This document shows, in pieces, positions 26,261-34,141 of a stretch of 37,163 bases of DNA. Source of the stretch: DATJZH01 sp035499215 (lineage in GTDB: Bacteria > Actinomycetota > Actinomycetes > Streptosporangiales > Streptosporangiaceae); NCBI GenBank assembly GCA_035499215.1, contig DATJZH010000042.1:1-37163 (forward strand). Direction: 5' to 3'. Under the pieces are notes generated by a model. It made no database searches. It was not told where the DNA came from and worked only from the letters and a program-made list of their open reading frames with translations. Position numbers and translations under genes: made by a program. How positions within the stretch are numbered: the first letter of the stretch is position 1; each line of letters starts with the position of its first letter.

Positions 26261-26653
26261 CTAGCCCGGCCCCGGCCCGGCGGCCGCGGCGGCGGACTGC
26301 GCGCCGCCGCGGCCCGGAGCCGCGGCCGCGGCGAGCGCCGGGTTGATGTAGGTGCGGGTGACCCAGCGCTCCACGACGAATGTCAGTACCGGGATGGTCC
26401 CGGCGAGCAGCACGATCAGCGTGCCGGGCGTCGCCACCTTCATCCCGACCATGCGCGTCATGATGAAGGCGGCGGCGAGATAGACGATGTAGAGCATTCC
26501 GTGCGTGGTGCCGACGATGCCGACCACGACCTGATTGTGCGCGAGCACCTGGAGCGGGATGGCGACGAAGCACAGCACGATGAGCACGACGCCCGTCACG
26601 TAAGCCATGACCCGGTAGCAGCGCACCGACAGGCGGAGCGCATCTGAACGCAC
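26261..26653 (-). CDS. DUF3817 domain membrane protein
   Basis: A 130-residue small integral membrane protein of unknown function. There are three hydrophobic segments (VMAYVTGVVLIVLCF, a His-containing HGMLYIVYLAAAFIM, and a third near TLIVLLAGTIPVLTFVVERW). The conserved pattern GTTHGMLYIVYL and the ending FVVERWV are as recalled for DUF3817. The tail of ~25 residues is Ala/Gly/Pro. The GTG at 26653 has a full AGGAGGT 7 bp upstream. It follows the 26697-27152 gene on the same strand; both encode membrane proteins of unknown role. Confidence 0.88.
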   Translation of the reverse strand: MRSDALRLSVRCYRVMAYVTGVVLIVLCFVAIPLQVLAHNQVVVGIVGTTHGMLYIVYLAAAFIMTRMVGMKVATPGTLIVLLAGTIPVLTFVVERWVTRTYINPALAAAAAPGRGGAQSAAAAAGPGPG

Positions 26654-26696
26654 CGGTACTACCTCCTCGTTCCCGCCGGGCCGGCCGCAGCTGCTG

Positions 26697-27152
26697 CTAG
26701 CGCAGCCCGTGCCACCTGCCGTGGCCCTGGACCTGCTGGTTCAGCCGGGCCAGGTAGGCGTTGTAGTCGTCAAGCTCGGGGTCCTTCTCCTCGTCCGCGC
26801 CGCCGGGCCCCTGCGTCAGCGAGCGGCCCGGGCCCGGCAGCCCCGCGGCCCGGCCCGGCAGCCCCGCGGCCCGGCCCGGCAGGTCCAGCTCCTCCGGCTC
26901 GCCGTCCGGGGCCGCCGCCGGCTTCAGCTCGTCAATGATCGTCTTCGCCCAGAAGGCGACGCCCATAACGGCGAAAATCGGCCACTCGAAAGTGTAAGCC
27001 CAGCTCAGCGCGTTTCCGGACTCGGCGCGGTGCAGCTGCCAGTCGCCCAGCCACAGCATCCCGAGCACCGCCGCGACCGTGAACAGGTGCCAGCCCAGCC
27101 ACCGCGGGGTGACCAGGAAGAACCACCGCGGCCTGGCCTGCGCATCGGACAT
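26697..27152 (-). CDS. Conserved actinobacterial two-TM membrane protein with SURF1-like first helix
   Basis: A 151-residue protein of unknown function. The first segment (TPRWLGWHLFTVAAVLGMLWLGDWQLHR) resembles the N-terminal helix of SURF1. A second hydrophobic helix (WPIFAVMGVAFWAKTI) follows. A cytoplasmic tail carries a tandem LPGRAAG repeat and ends with the conserved-looking ELDDYNAYLARLNQQ. The rest of SURF1 is lacking, so assembly of cytochrome oxidase should not be inferred. The ATG at 27152 begins MSDAQARPRWFF. Confidence 0.8.
   Translation of the reverse strand: MSDAQARPRWFFLVTPRWLGWHLFTVAAVLGMLWLGDWQLHRAESGNALSWAYTFEWPIFAVMGVAFWAKTIIDELKPAAAPDGEPEELDLPGRAAGLPGRAAGLPGPGRSLTQGPGGADEEKDPELDDYNAYLARLNQQVQGHGRWHGLR
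26833..26883. repeat. 21-bp in-frame tandem repeat
   Basis: Copies at 26833-26853 and 26854-26874 are identical, and a partial third copy runs to 26883. Because 21 is a multiple of three, the unit encodes a repeated LPGRAAG heptapeptide in the tail of the membrane protein and can vary without frameshift. Confidence 0.8.
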
Positions 27153-27335
27153 GCTAGGAGCCTAACGCCGCAGCCGACCTCCGGCACCACGCGGCTGCCG
27201 GCCGCGCTCATCGCCGTGTCCGCGCGGCCGCGCCGGTGCCTGGCTCGCCGGGTGCTGCCCGCCCGGCGGTGCCTGCGCCGGGCGGCCCGGCCGGCGCCCA
27301 GCGAGTCACTACTGTGCGGCACGCGCACAGCCGGC

Positions 27336-27341
27336 GATAAT
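27336..27341 (+). promoter_or_regulatory. -10-like element placed for a leaderless transcript
   Basis: GATAAT ends 7 bp before the ATG at 27349, and no Shine-Dalgarno sequence separates them. This is the arrangement common for leaderless mRNAs in actinomycetes. The -35 region is weak. Confidence 0.45.
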
Positions 27342-27348
27342 CACACCC

Positions 27349-27711
27349 ATGTCACTAACGGAACTGCTGGCCGGGCGCCGCGGCCTCGCGGGCCGGCTGC
27401 CTGGCCGGCTTGAGGACCTGCGCGGCCCGGCCAGCGGAATCGTCGTGCTGCCAAGGCACCTGTCCTGGCCGGGGATGCGCGAGTGCGACGTCACCGATGA
27501 CAGGACGCGGCGCAGCATGTACGGCATCGTGCTCACCCAGGGGCAGCGCAACGACGTTGCCCGCTTCCTCAACGCCAGCCTGCTGCGCGAGGACTGGCCC
27601 CTGATCAGGACATCGCTGGATCCCAGGGTGCGCCGCTGGTGCGAGCGCCGGTTCGCGCTGCACGGCCCGGGGAAGACCGCCGAAGCCGCGGTCCGGCGCT
27701 GGTCCGCCTGA
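27349..27711 (+). CDS. Conserved hypothetical protein
   Basis: A 120-residue soluble protein that I cannot assign to a function. It has a pattern LPRHLSWPG followed by D-x-x-D-R-x-x-x-MYGIVLTQGQRNDVARFLNASLLREDWP and ends in an Arg/Ala-rich helix. I recall similar short proteins in other actinomycetes, sometimes called regulators without proof. Codon use is normal for the window. The ATG at 27349 lacks a ribosome binding site but sits 7 bp after a -10-like GATAAT. The adenylate-kinase-like gene follows after 53 bp. Confidence 0.75.
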   Translation: MSLTELLAGRRGLAGRLPGRLEDLRGPASGIVVLPRHLSWPGMRECDVTDDRTRRSMYGIVLTQGQRNDVARFLNASLLREDWPLIRTSLDPRVRRWCERRFALHGPGKTAEAAVRRWSA

Positions 27712-27764
27712 TCAGGTGGCATCCGGGTGCAGTCATCCGCGCCGTTTCGTGCCAGGGTGAAGGC

Positions 27765-28481
27765 ATGCGGAAATACGTCATCATGGGAGTGCAGGGCAGC
27801 GGCAAGGGAACGCAGGCGATCATGCTTGCCGAGGATCTCGATCTGGTCCACATCGCGGTGGGCAACATCTTCCGGTGGAATGTGCAGCGGCACACCAAGC
27901 TGGGCGCTCAGGTAAGGCGAACGATGGCGGCGGGACTGCTGGTCGGCGATGACCTCGTCGAGGGCGTGGTGAAGGAGCGGCTCAGCGAGCACGACTGGAA
28001 CTACGGCTTCATCATCGACGGCTTCCCGCGCAACGAGCGCCAGGCCGAGTTCTTCCTGGAGAGCTACGACATCGACGGGGTGATCCACCTCGACCTGCCC
28101 GACAGCGAGGTCCAGCGCAGGGTGCTCGCCCGGCGGCTGTGCTCGAACTGCGGGGTGGACTACAACCTGATCATGAGCAGCCCGCGGGAATCCGGCAAGT
28201 GCGACGCATGCGGCGGCGAGCTGATCACCAGGGAAGATGACACCGAGGAGGCGCTCGCGGTCCGGCTCCGCGAGTACCACGAGAAGACCAATCCGGTGCT
28301 CAATATCTTCCGCCGGAAGGAATACGTCTTCACGATCGACGCCCGGCCAGGCAAGGAAGAGATCCAGCAGGCGATCAGGGACAAGCTCGGCCTGCCGCCC
28401 CTGCGGGTGCCGGGCAGCCAGACGGCCGAGACGGCCAAGGCGCAGACGGCTGAGACGGCCCCGGTCTTATCCGCGCGGTAG
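27765..28481 (+). CDS. Adenylate kinase-like nucleoside monophosphate kinase
   Basis: A 238-residue kinase expected to phosphorylate AMP (or another NMP) with ATP. The P-loop is GVQGSGKGT (8-16), the AMP-site motif is DGFPRNERQAEF, and a zinc-binding LID has CSNCG then CDACGG (four cysteines). The conserved RLREYHEKTNPVLNIFRRK segment follows. A C-terminal ~25-residue tail carries a TAETAKAQTAETA repeat that is not part of the fold. The ATG at 27765 starts the first strand; the frame upstream to 27639 is unconserved. The usual adk lies near secY in bacteria, so this is probably a second copy. It is followed by glycerate kinase and PRPP synthetase genes. Confidence 0.9.
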   Translation: MRKYVIMGVQGSGKGTQAIMLAEDLDLVHIAVGNIFRWNVQRHTKLGAQVRRTMAAGLLVGDDLVEGVVKERLSEHDWNYGFIIDGFPRNERQAEFFLESYDIDGVIHLDLPDSEVQRRVLARRLCSNCGVDYNLIMSSPRESGKCDACGGELITREDDTEEALAVRLREYHEKTNPVLNIFRRKEYVFTIDARPGKEEIQQAIRDKLGLPPLRVPGSQTAETAKAQTAETAPVLSAR

Positions 28482-28494
28482 CGAACCGCCGCCG

Positions 28495-29613
28495 ATGCGG
28501 ATCGTGATCGCGCCGGACTCCTTCAAGGGCAGCATCGGCGCGGCCGGCGCCGCCGCCGCGCTGGCCGCGGGCTGGCTGGCCGCGCGCCCGGGCGATCAGG
28601 TGCGCCGGCTTCCGCTGGCGGACGGGGGCGAGGGCACGCTGGAAGTGCTGGCGGCGGCAGCCAGGGCCCACCGCTGGCACCAGGCTGAGGTCACCGGCCC
28701 GGACGGCGGCCGGGTAGCCAGCTGCTGGCTGGAACTTCCCGGCCGGACGCACGCGGTGGAACTCGCCCGCGCCAGCGGGCTGCCGTTGCTGGCAGCCCCC
28801 GATCCGATGCGGGCGCAGACCTCCGGCACCGGAGAGCTGATCGGCCGCGCCCTGGACGCCGGGGCGAGCCGGATCGTGATCGCCCTCGGCGGCTCGGCAT
28901 CCACCGACGGCGGCACTGGCGCGCTGGCCGCCCTGGGCGCGCGGTTCCTCGATGGCGGCGGCGCGGACCTGCCGCCGGGCGGCGGCGGCCTGGCCGGACT
29001 GGCCCGCGCCGATCTGGGCGGTCTGCGGCCGCCGCCATCAGGCGGGGTGACCTGCCTGACCGACGTGCGGGCCCCGCTGCTCGGGCCGGCCGGCGCGGCT
29101 GCCGTGTTCGGCCCGCAGAAGGGCGCGGATGCCGGGCAGATCGAGGTGCTCGAGGCGGGGCTGGCCCGCCTCGCCGGACAGCTCGGCGGGCACCCGGCCG
29201 CGCCGGGCGCCGGGGCCGCAGGCGGCACCGCGTACGGCCTCGCAGCGGCCTGGGGCGCGCTCATCGCGGCCGGGTCCGCCGAGCTGTGCAAGATCGCCGG
29301 GCTGGACCCGGCGCTGGCCGACGCCGACCTGGTCATCACCGGCGAGGGCAGATACGACGCGACGTCAGCCGACGGGAAGGTCACCGGCGCCGTCTGCGCC
29401 GCCGCGGCCGCGGCGGGCGTGCCGGCGGCGCTGGTCGCCGGCCAGCTGGCCGGCGCTGTGCCGCCTGGGGTGCGGTACCGCGTCGCGCTGGCCGGCATCG
29501 CCAGGGGAGCGGCGGCCGCGCAGCGCGAGCCGGGCCGCTGGCTCGCCGCGGCCGGCCGGGCGCTTGCAATGGATATCGGTGCGGCCGCCGGCCGGGCAGG
29601 GCCAAGGACCTAG
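28495..29613 (+). CDS. Glycerate kinase
   Basis: A 372-residue kinase of the GarK/GlxK type (PF02595-like) that phosphorylates D-glycerate with ATP. Motifs: IAPDSFKGSIGAAGAAAAL at the start, LADGGEGTLEVL, IALGGSASTDGGTGALAALG, the nucleotide-site region FGPQKGADAGQIEVLE, and VITGEGRYDATSADGKVTG near the end. The ATG at 28495 lies 13 bp after the kinase gene stop. The next gene starts 9 bp after its own stop, so the three genes are likely co-transcribed. Confidence 0.95.
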   Translation: MRIVIAPDSFKGSIGAAGAAAALAAGWLAARPGDQVRRLPLADGGEGTLEVLAAAARAHRWHQAEVTGPDGGRVASCWLELPGRTHAVELARASGLPLLAAPDPMRAQTSGTGELIGRALDAGASRIVIALGGSASTDGGTGALAALGARFLDGGGADLPPGGGGLAGLARADLGGLRPPPSGGVTCLTDVRAPLLGPAGAAAVFGPQKGADAGQIEVLEAGLARLAGQLGGHPAAPGAGAAGGTAYGLAAAWGALIAAGSAELCKIAGLDPALADADLVITGEGRYDATSADGKVTGAVCAAAAAAGVPAALVAGQLAGAVPPGVRYRVALAGIARGAAAAQREPGRWLAAAGRALAMDIGAAAGRAGPRT

Positions 29614-29622
29614 CCTGGGCAG

Positions 29623-30567
29623 GTGCGGGAAATCGCGATCTTCAGTGGCAGCGCCCACCCGACCCTGGCCGCCGAGATATGTGCCGACATCGGGGTTCCG
29701 CTGCGCGAGGTGAGGGTCAGCCGCTTCGCCAATGACTGCCTGGAAACCCAGCTGCAGTCGAACTGCCGGGAACGGGATGTCTTCGTGATCCAGCCGCTGG
29801 GCGCACCGGTCCAGGAGCACCTGGTGGAACTGCTGCTCATGCTGGATGCGGCCAGGGGAGCCTCAGCGGCAAGGGTCACCGCGGTGATCCCGTACTACGC
29901 CTACGCGCGCTCGGACAAGAAGAACATGCCGCGGGTATCCATCGGCGGCCGCCTTGTCGCCGACCTGCTGGTGACGGCGGGTGCCAGCCGGGTGCTGGCG
30001 ATGACCCTGCACTCGCCGCAAGCGCACGGGTTCTTCTCGGTGCCCGTTGATCACCTGCACGCGCTGCGTGAGATCGCCGCGCACTTCCGCGGCCGGGATC
30101 TGCGCGACGCGGTGGTGGTCTCGCCCGACCTCGGCAACGCCAAGCAGGCTGCCGTGCTCGCCCGCATGCTGGGCCTGCCGGTGGCCGCGGGCGCCAAGCA
30201 GCGGCAGGACGACGAGCGGGTCACCATCAGCTCGATCATGGGCGAGGTCAGCGGTCGCGACGTCATCGTGCTCGATGACGAGATAGCGCGCGGGACCACG
30301 ATCATCGAGCTGCTTGCCCGGCTGCGCGAGCGCGGCGCCCGCTCGGTCAGGATCGCCTGCACGCACGGGCTGTTCTGTGACGGCGCGCTGAAGCGGATCT
30401 CAGCGCACCCCGAGGTCCGGGAGATCGTCTGCACCAACACGGTGCCGGATCCGCTCGCTGAGCGCGACCCGAAGCTGCACGTCATCTCGCTTGCGGCCGC
30501 ACTGGCCGAGGCGATCAGGCGGATCCACGAGGGGGAATCGGTCAGCGCGCTTTTCGACGCGCACTGA
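29623..30567 (+). CDS. prs: Ribose-phosphate pyrophosphokinase (PRPP synthetase)
   Basis: Makes 5-phosphoribosyl-1-pyrophosphate and AMP from ribose-5-phosphate and ATP. The 314-residue length is normal. FSGSAHPTLA, YARSDKKNMPRVSIGGR, His130 in TLHSPQAHGFF and VVVSPDLGNAKQA fit the family. The PRPP loop is DDEIARGTT (218-226), unlike the usual DDMIDTAGT, and the flexible-loop KRR motif reads AKQRQDDERV. This is therefore a divergent branch and may be a second Prs. The GTG at 29623 follows the glycerate kinase stop by 9 bp. Its last 26 bp overlap the end of the opposing LuxR gene. Confidence 0.88.
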   Translation: MREIAIFSGSAHPTLAAEICADIGVPLREVRVSRFANDCLETQLQSNCRERDVFVIQPLGAPVQEHLVELLLMLDAARGASAARVTAVIPYYAYARSDKKNMPRVSIGGRLVADLLVTAGASRVLAMTLHSPQAHGFFSVPVDHLHALREIAAHFRGRDLRDAVVVSPDLGNAKQAAVLARMLGLPVAAGAKQRQDDERVTISSIMGEVSGRDVIVLDDEIARGTTIIELLARLRERGARSVRIACTHGLFCDGALKRISAHPEVREIVCTNTVPDPLAERDPKLHVISLAAALAEAIRRIHEGESVSALFDAH

Positions 30568-33100
30568 CGCCGCCGCCGGCGTCCGCGCGCTGCGCCCACG
30601 CGGCGACCTGGGCCCTGGAGGTGAACCCCAGCTTGGCCAGGATATTGGCGACGTGCCGGGCGGCGGTGGCCGGGCTGATGAACAGCTCCCCGGCGATGTC
30701 CTTGTTGCTGCAGCCCCGGGTGATGAGCGCCACGATCTCGTGCTCCCGCGGGGTCAGCCTGTCCGGCGGGGGCGCGCCCGGGTCAGGGGGGATCCGGCCG
30801 GCCTGACTGTCGCCATCCCGATCCCCGCCATCGTGGTCCTGGTCTTCCCGGTCCGCGCCCCCGGCGGCACGCGGCGGCGCGGGCCCGTCCAGGGCCAGGG
30901 CGACAGCGGCATCGCCGCTGAGTGCTGAGCCCATGGCCAGCAGCCGGCCAATGGCCGGCTCGCCGAGGTCGGCCGCCGCATGCAGGATGCGCTGAGTCCG
31001 GGCCGTGCCGGCCGGCGGCAGCTGAGCCGCCTCGCGCAGCGCCGCCGCTGCCGCGGCCAGCTGGACTGCCCGGTCGGCCCGGCCCTCCCGGATTGCCAGC
31101 GCGGCGAACGCGTCAAGCCCCCGGATGACGCCGATGCGGCTGCCAGTGGACGCGCTGAGCTGCAGGCTCTCGGCCAGATGCTGGCGGGCGGGCACGAGCT
31201 CGCCCGCGTCCATCGCGATCCGGCCGAGGCCAGCCAGGCATCGCGCTATCTCCGGCCGGGCGCCGACCTCCCGCAAGATGGTCAGTGCGGCCAGGTAGCG
31301 CTGCTGTGCGACGCCGGCCTCGCCGGTCAGCCTGGCCAGGTCGCCCAGGCCGACCAGCGCCCTGGCGGCGCCCCATCGCTGATCGATTTCCTGCATGATC
31401 ACCAGCGCGGCCTCGGCGAGCTGCTGCGCCTCCCGCACGTCGCCCTGGCCCGCGGCGGCCGCCGCGCGGGTGCCGAGCGCATACCCCTCGTTCCACCGGT
31501 CGCCAGCCTTCCTGGCCACCGTCAGCGCCTCGTCCGCATGCGAAACGGCTTCGTCAGCCCGTCCTGCGTGCAGCGCGATCTCGGTGAGCAGGTTCAGCGC
31601 CGCGGCAGTCCAGAATTCCTCGCCAGCCGCCCAGCACAGCTCCAGGCCCGCCATCGCGTCGGCCTCCGCCCTGGCCGGGTTGTCGCTGGCCAGGGCAAGC
31701 TGGGCCCGGCCGATCAGGGCCGGCCCCCGCACCGAGCCGGGCACGTCCGGCGCGTCCAGGCCCAGGAACGAGCCGAACCATTCGCCGCCCTCGGCGAACA
31801 GCCCGCGGACGATCCAGCAGGGGCGCACTGCCGTGCAGATCCGCAGCCCTGTTTCCGCGTCACCCTGCGCCAGGCAGCGGCTGAGCACCTGCCGCACATT
31901 GTCCGCGTCGGCGTCGAAGCGGCGGAAGACATCGACCCTGGCCGACCAGGGAGCCCGGACCAGGGCCATCCCCACCAGCATGGACCGCTCGGCGACGCGC
32001 AGCGTGTAGTCACGCAGCCGCTCCGTCAGCGCGGCGGTCTCCCCGGCCTCGGCCAGGCGTGACGCGGCATAGTCGCGGATGGTGTCGAGCATCCGGTACC
32101 TGGTCTGGCCGAGCACCTCGTCCTCGACCACGACGAGTGACTTATCCGCCAGCGCGGTGAGCAGGTCAAGGATCTCGCTGGCGGGCAGGCCGTCGCCCTG
32201 GCAGACGCGCTCGGCCATCTCCAGTGACCAGCCGGCGAAGACTGACAGCCGCCGCAGCAGCACCTGCTCCGCCGCGGCCAGCAGGTCATAGCTCCAGTCG
32301 ATCGCGGCCCGCAGCGTCCGCTGCCGCGGCGGCGCCATCCGCTCGCCGCTGGTCAGCAGCTGGAACCGGTCGCTGAGGCGGGCCGCGATCTGCTCAGCCG
32401 ACAGCACCCGGACCCAGGCCGCGGCCAGCTCGATCGCCAGCGGCAGGCCATCCAGGGCACGGCAGATCGAGACGGCGGCCGCGGCGTTGGCCGGGCCCAG
32501 GACGAAGCCGGGATGGGCCGCGGCAGCCCGGCTGGCGAACAGCCGGATCGCGTCGGAGCCGCACAGCTTCTCCGGGTCGGCGGCGGCGTCCGCTGAGCCG
32601 CCGGGGGCGGGCAGTGACAGCGGCGGCACCTGCCACACGGTCTCGGCGGCCACCCGAAGCGGCTCGCGGCTGGTCGCGATCACCCGCAGGCGCGGCGCGC
32701 TGGCCAGCAGCCGCTGGCAGGCTCGCGCGCACGCGTCGATCAGGTGCTCGCAGTTGTCCAGCGCGAGCAGCACCCGCCGCGGTCTGAGCGCGTCGGCGAG
32801 CGTGTCAATCAGCGGACGGCCCGGCTCCTCGGCCACGCCGATAACCGAGGAGATGCGCGAGACGACAAGGTCGGGCTGCCGCAGGTCGGCCAGCTCGACG
32901 AACCACACCCCGTCAGGGAAGTCACCGGCCAGCGCGGGCAGCACATGGACGGCCAGCCGCGTCTTCCCGATGCCGCCCGCCCCGCAGAGCGTCAGGGCGC
33001 GGGCAGACGGCGCGAGCTCGCGCAGCTCGTCAAGCTCCCGCTCGCGGCCGATGAAGCTATTCGGCTCCCCGCCCAGGTTGCCGTGGACCGGACTGTTCAT
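30542..33100 (-). CDS. LuxR-family transcriptional regulator with STAND/NB-ARC-type ATPase (paralogue)
   Basis: An 852-residue paralogue of the regulator at 161-2824. Walker A GAGGIGKT lies at residues 40-47, a Walker B-like stretch LLALDNCEHL follows, then a TPR-like helical middle, an acidic/Arg-rich linker and a C-terminal LuxR HTH (LTPREHEIVALITRG, SPATAARHVANI). The ATG at 33100 starts MNSPVHGNLGGEPNSFIGRE, directly parallel to the paralogue, with a GGGGGAAG tract upstream; the frame above it to 33550 is not conserved in type. Its stop is 26 bp inside the end of prs, so the two mRNAs overlap tail to tail. Ligand and targets are unknown. Confidence 0.9.
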   Translation of the reverse strand: MNSPVHGNLGGEPNSFIGRERELDELRELAPSARALTLCGAGGIGKTRLAVHVLPALAGDFPDGVWFVELADLRQPDLVVSRISSVIGVAEEPGRPLIDTLADALRPRRVLLALDNCEHLIDACARACQRLLASAPRLRVIATSREPLRVAAETVWQVPPLSLPAPGGSADAAADPEKLCGSDAIRLFASRAAAAHPGFVLGPANAAAAVSICRALDGLPLAIELAAAWVRVLSAEQIAARLSDRFQLLTSGERMAPPRQRTLRAAIDWSYDLLAAAEQVLLRRLSVFAGWSLEMAERVCQGDGLPASEILDLLTALADKSLVVVEDEVLGQTRYRMLDTIRDYAASRLAEAGETAALTERLRDYTLRVAERSMLVGMALVRAPWSARVDVFRRFDADADNVRQVLSRCLAQGDAETGLRICTAVRPCWIVRGLFAEGGEWFGSFLGLDAPDVPGSVRGPALIGRAQLALASDNPARAEADAMAGLELCWAAGEEFWTAAALNLLTEIALHAGRADEAVSHADEALTVARKAGDRWNEGYALGTRAAAAAGQGDVREAQQLAEAALVIMQEIDQRWGAARALVGLGDLARLTGEAGVAQQRYLAALTILREVGARPEIARCLAGLGRIAMDAGELVPARQHLAESLQLSASTGSRIGVIRGLDAFAALAIREGRADRAVQLAAAAAALREAAQLPPAGTARTQRILHAAADLGEPAIGRLLAMGSALSGDAAVALALDGPAPPRAAGGADREDQDHDGGDRDGDSQAGRIPPDPGAPPPDRLTPREHEIVALITRGCSNKDIAGELFISPATAARHVANILAKLGFTSRAQVAAWAQRADAGGGVSARRKAR

Positions 33101-33136
33101 CTCTCTTCCCCCCGCCTCGCCGGTTCCGGATCCCGC

Positions 33137-33165
33137 TACAGGCCCGCGTGGTGGGATTGCCTGTA
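33137..33165. promoter_or_regulatory. Inverted repeat upstream of the second LuxR regulator
   Basis: TACAGGC (33137-33143) and GCCTGTA (33159-33165) are perfect 7-bp arms spaced 15 bp apart. The second arm also belongs to the palindrome CTGTACAG. At 37-65 bp before the start codon it could be an operator for autoregulation. It is not seen in front of the paralogous gene. Confidence 0.35.
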
Positions 33166-33610
33166 CAGCACCGTAACGTGGAGCGCCGTCCGGGAGCAGC
33201 CCAGCACGCCGATGGCCGGCTGATGCCGCGTAATCAATGCCGTCCACGCACCTGCCCGGCGGCGGTGCCACGGAACTCGCCGGGCTGGGCGGGACGCGGC
33301 CGCCGCTGATCCGGCCCGGCCGGCCATCGTCGGCTCTGATCCGCGGGAGACCGATGAGAGCGGCCGCGCCAGGCTCGCGGAACTCGGCGTCAGCCGCCAG
33401 GAGGCACCGGAGCTCAGCGCGGCGCCGGCTGCCGCCGCGCGGCGCGCCCTGGCCGCGATCGGGGCCGCCGGCGGGCCAGATAGCAGGGTCGTCAGCGCGC
33501 TCGCGACCTGAGCGGTGCCGGCCTGATTCGCGTGGGCGGTCTTCCCTCACCCGGCTTACCTGCGGTCGTCCGTCCCGACATGGGCACCAGACTGTGCCCG
33601 GCAGGAGCGG
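33166..33610. other. Intergenic region, no clear gene
   Basis: A GC-rich spacer between the LuxR-type gene and the end of ogt. Frames are open by chance on both strands. One plus-strand stretch around 33345-33510 reads like a protein tail (AELGVSRQEAPELSAAP) but has no start or partner, so I see nothing supportable here. Confidence 0.5.
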
Positions 33611-34141
33611 TCAGGCGAGTGCCTGCCCGCTGACCCGCTGCTCGAGTCCGAGCAGATACCGCTTGCGCTCGAGGCCGCCGCCATAGCCGGTGAGGCGGCC
33701 GTCGGCACCCACGACCCGGTGGCATGGCACGATGATGGAAACCGGATTCCTGCCGTTGGCAAGCCCGACGGCCCGGCTGGCGGACGGCTGGCCGATCCGG
33801 CTGGCCAGCTCGCCGTAAGAGATCGTCTGGCCATACCCGATGCCCCGAAGCTGCGTCCAGACCCGCTGCTGGAAGGCGGTGCCGGCCAGGATGAGGTCAA
33901 TCGCGAACTCGGTGCGGTCGCCGGCGAAATACTCCGCGAGCTGCCGCGCGGCCGCCCCGAGCGGGCCGGCCTCGCGCGGGCCGCGATCGCGCGGGCCGAG
34001 GACCTCCGGCCCCGCCGCCCGGCGATGCTCGCTCAGATACACCCCGGCCAGGGCGCCGCCGGCCGCCACGAGGGTCAGCGGCCCGATGGGACTGTCGACG
34101 ATGGCGTGCGACCGGTGGCCGGCCAGCGCGTTCGGTGTCAA
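33611..34141 (-). CDS. ogt: Methylated-DNA-[protein]-cysteine S-methyltransferase
   Basis: A suicide DNA repair protein that takes the alkyl group from O6-alkylguanine. The 176-residue protein has the active-site PCHRV with Cys140, the HTH-like recognition part TAFQQRVWTQLRGIGYGQTISYGELA, and ASRAVGLANGRNPVSI, all typical. The start is the TTG at 34141, which overlaps the stop of the ada-alkA gene (TTGA). GGAG lies 8 bp upstream within that gene; the longer open frame to 34255 only reads the other gene's codons. Coupling to ada-alkA supports joint expression on alkylation damage. Confidence 0.95.
   Translation of the reverse strand: MTPNALAGHRSHAIVDSPIGPLTLVAAGGALAGVYLSEHRRAAGPEVLGPRDRGPREAGPLGAAARQLAEYFAGDRTEFAIDLILAGTAFQQRVWTQLRGIGYGQTISYGELASRIGQPSASRAVGLANGRNPVSIIVPCHRVVGADGRLTGYGGGLERKRYLLGLEQRVSGQALA

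Noticed and set aside
26241..26573. Longer methyltransferase reading frame
   Set aside because: It overlaps the DUF3817 gene, which has a strong ribosome binding site, and reads His/Arg-rich antisense-like sequence.
33237..33550. N-terminal extension of the second LuxR regulator, or a plus-strand gene
   Set aside because: The paralogue starts at the equivalent of 33100, and the extension is low-complexity Arg/Gly/Pro. The plus-strand tail has no start.
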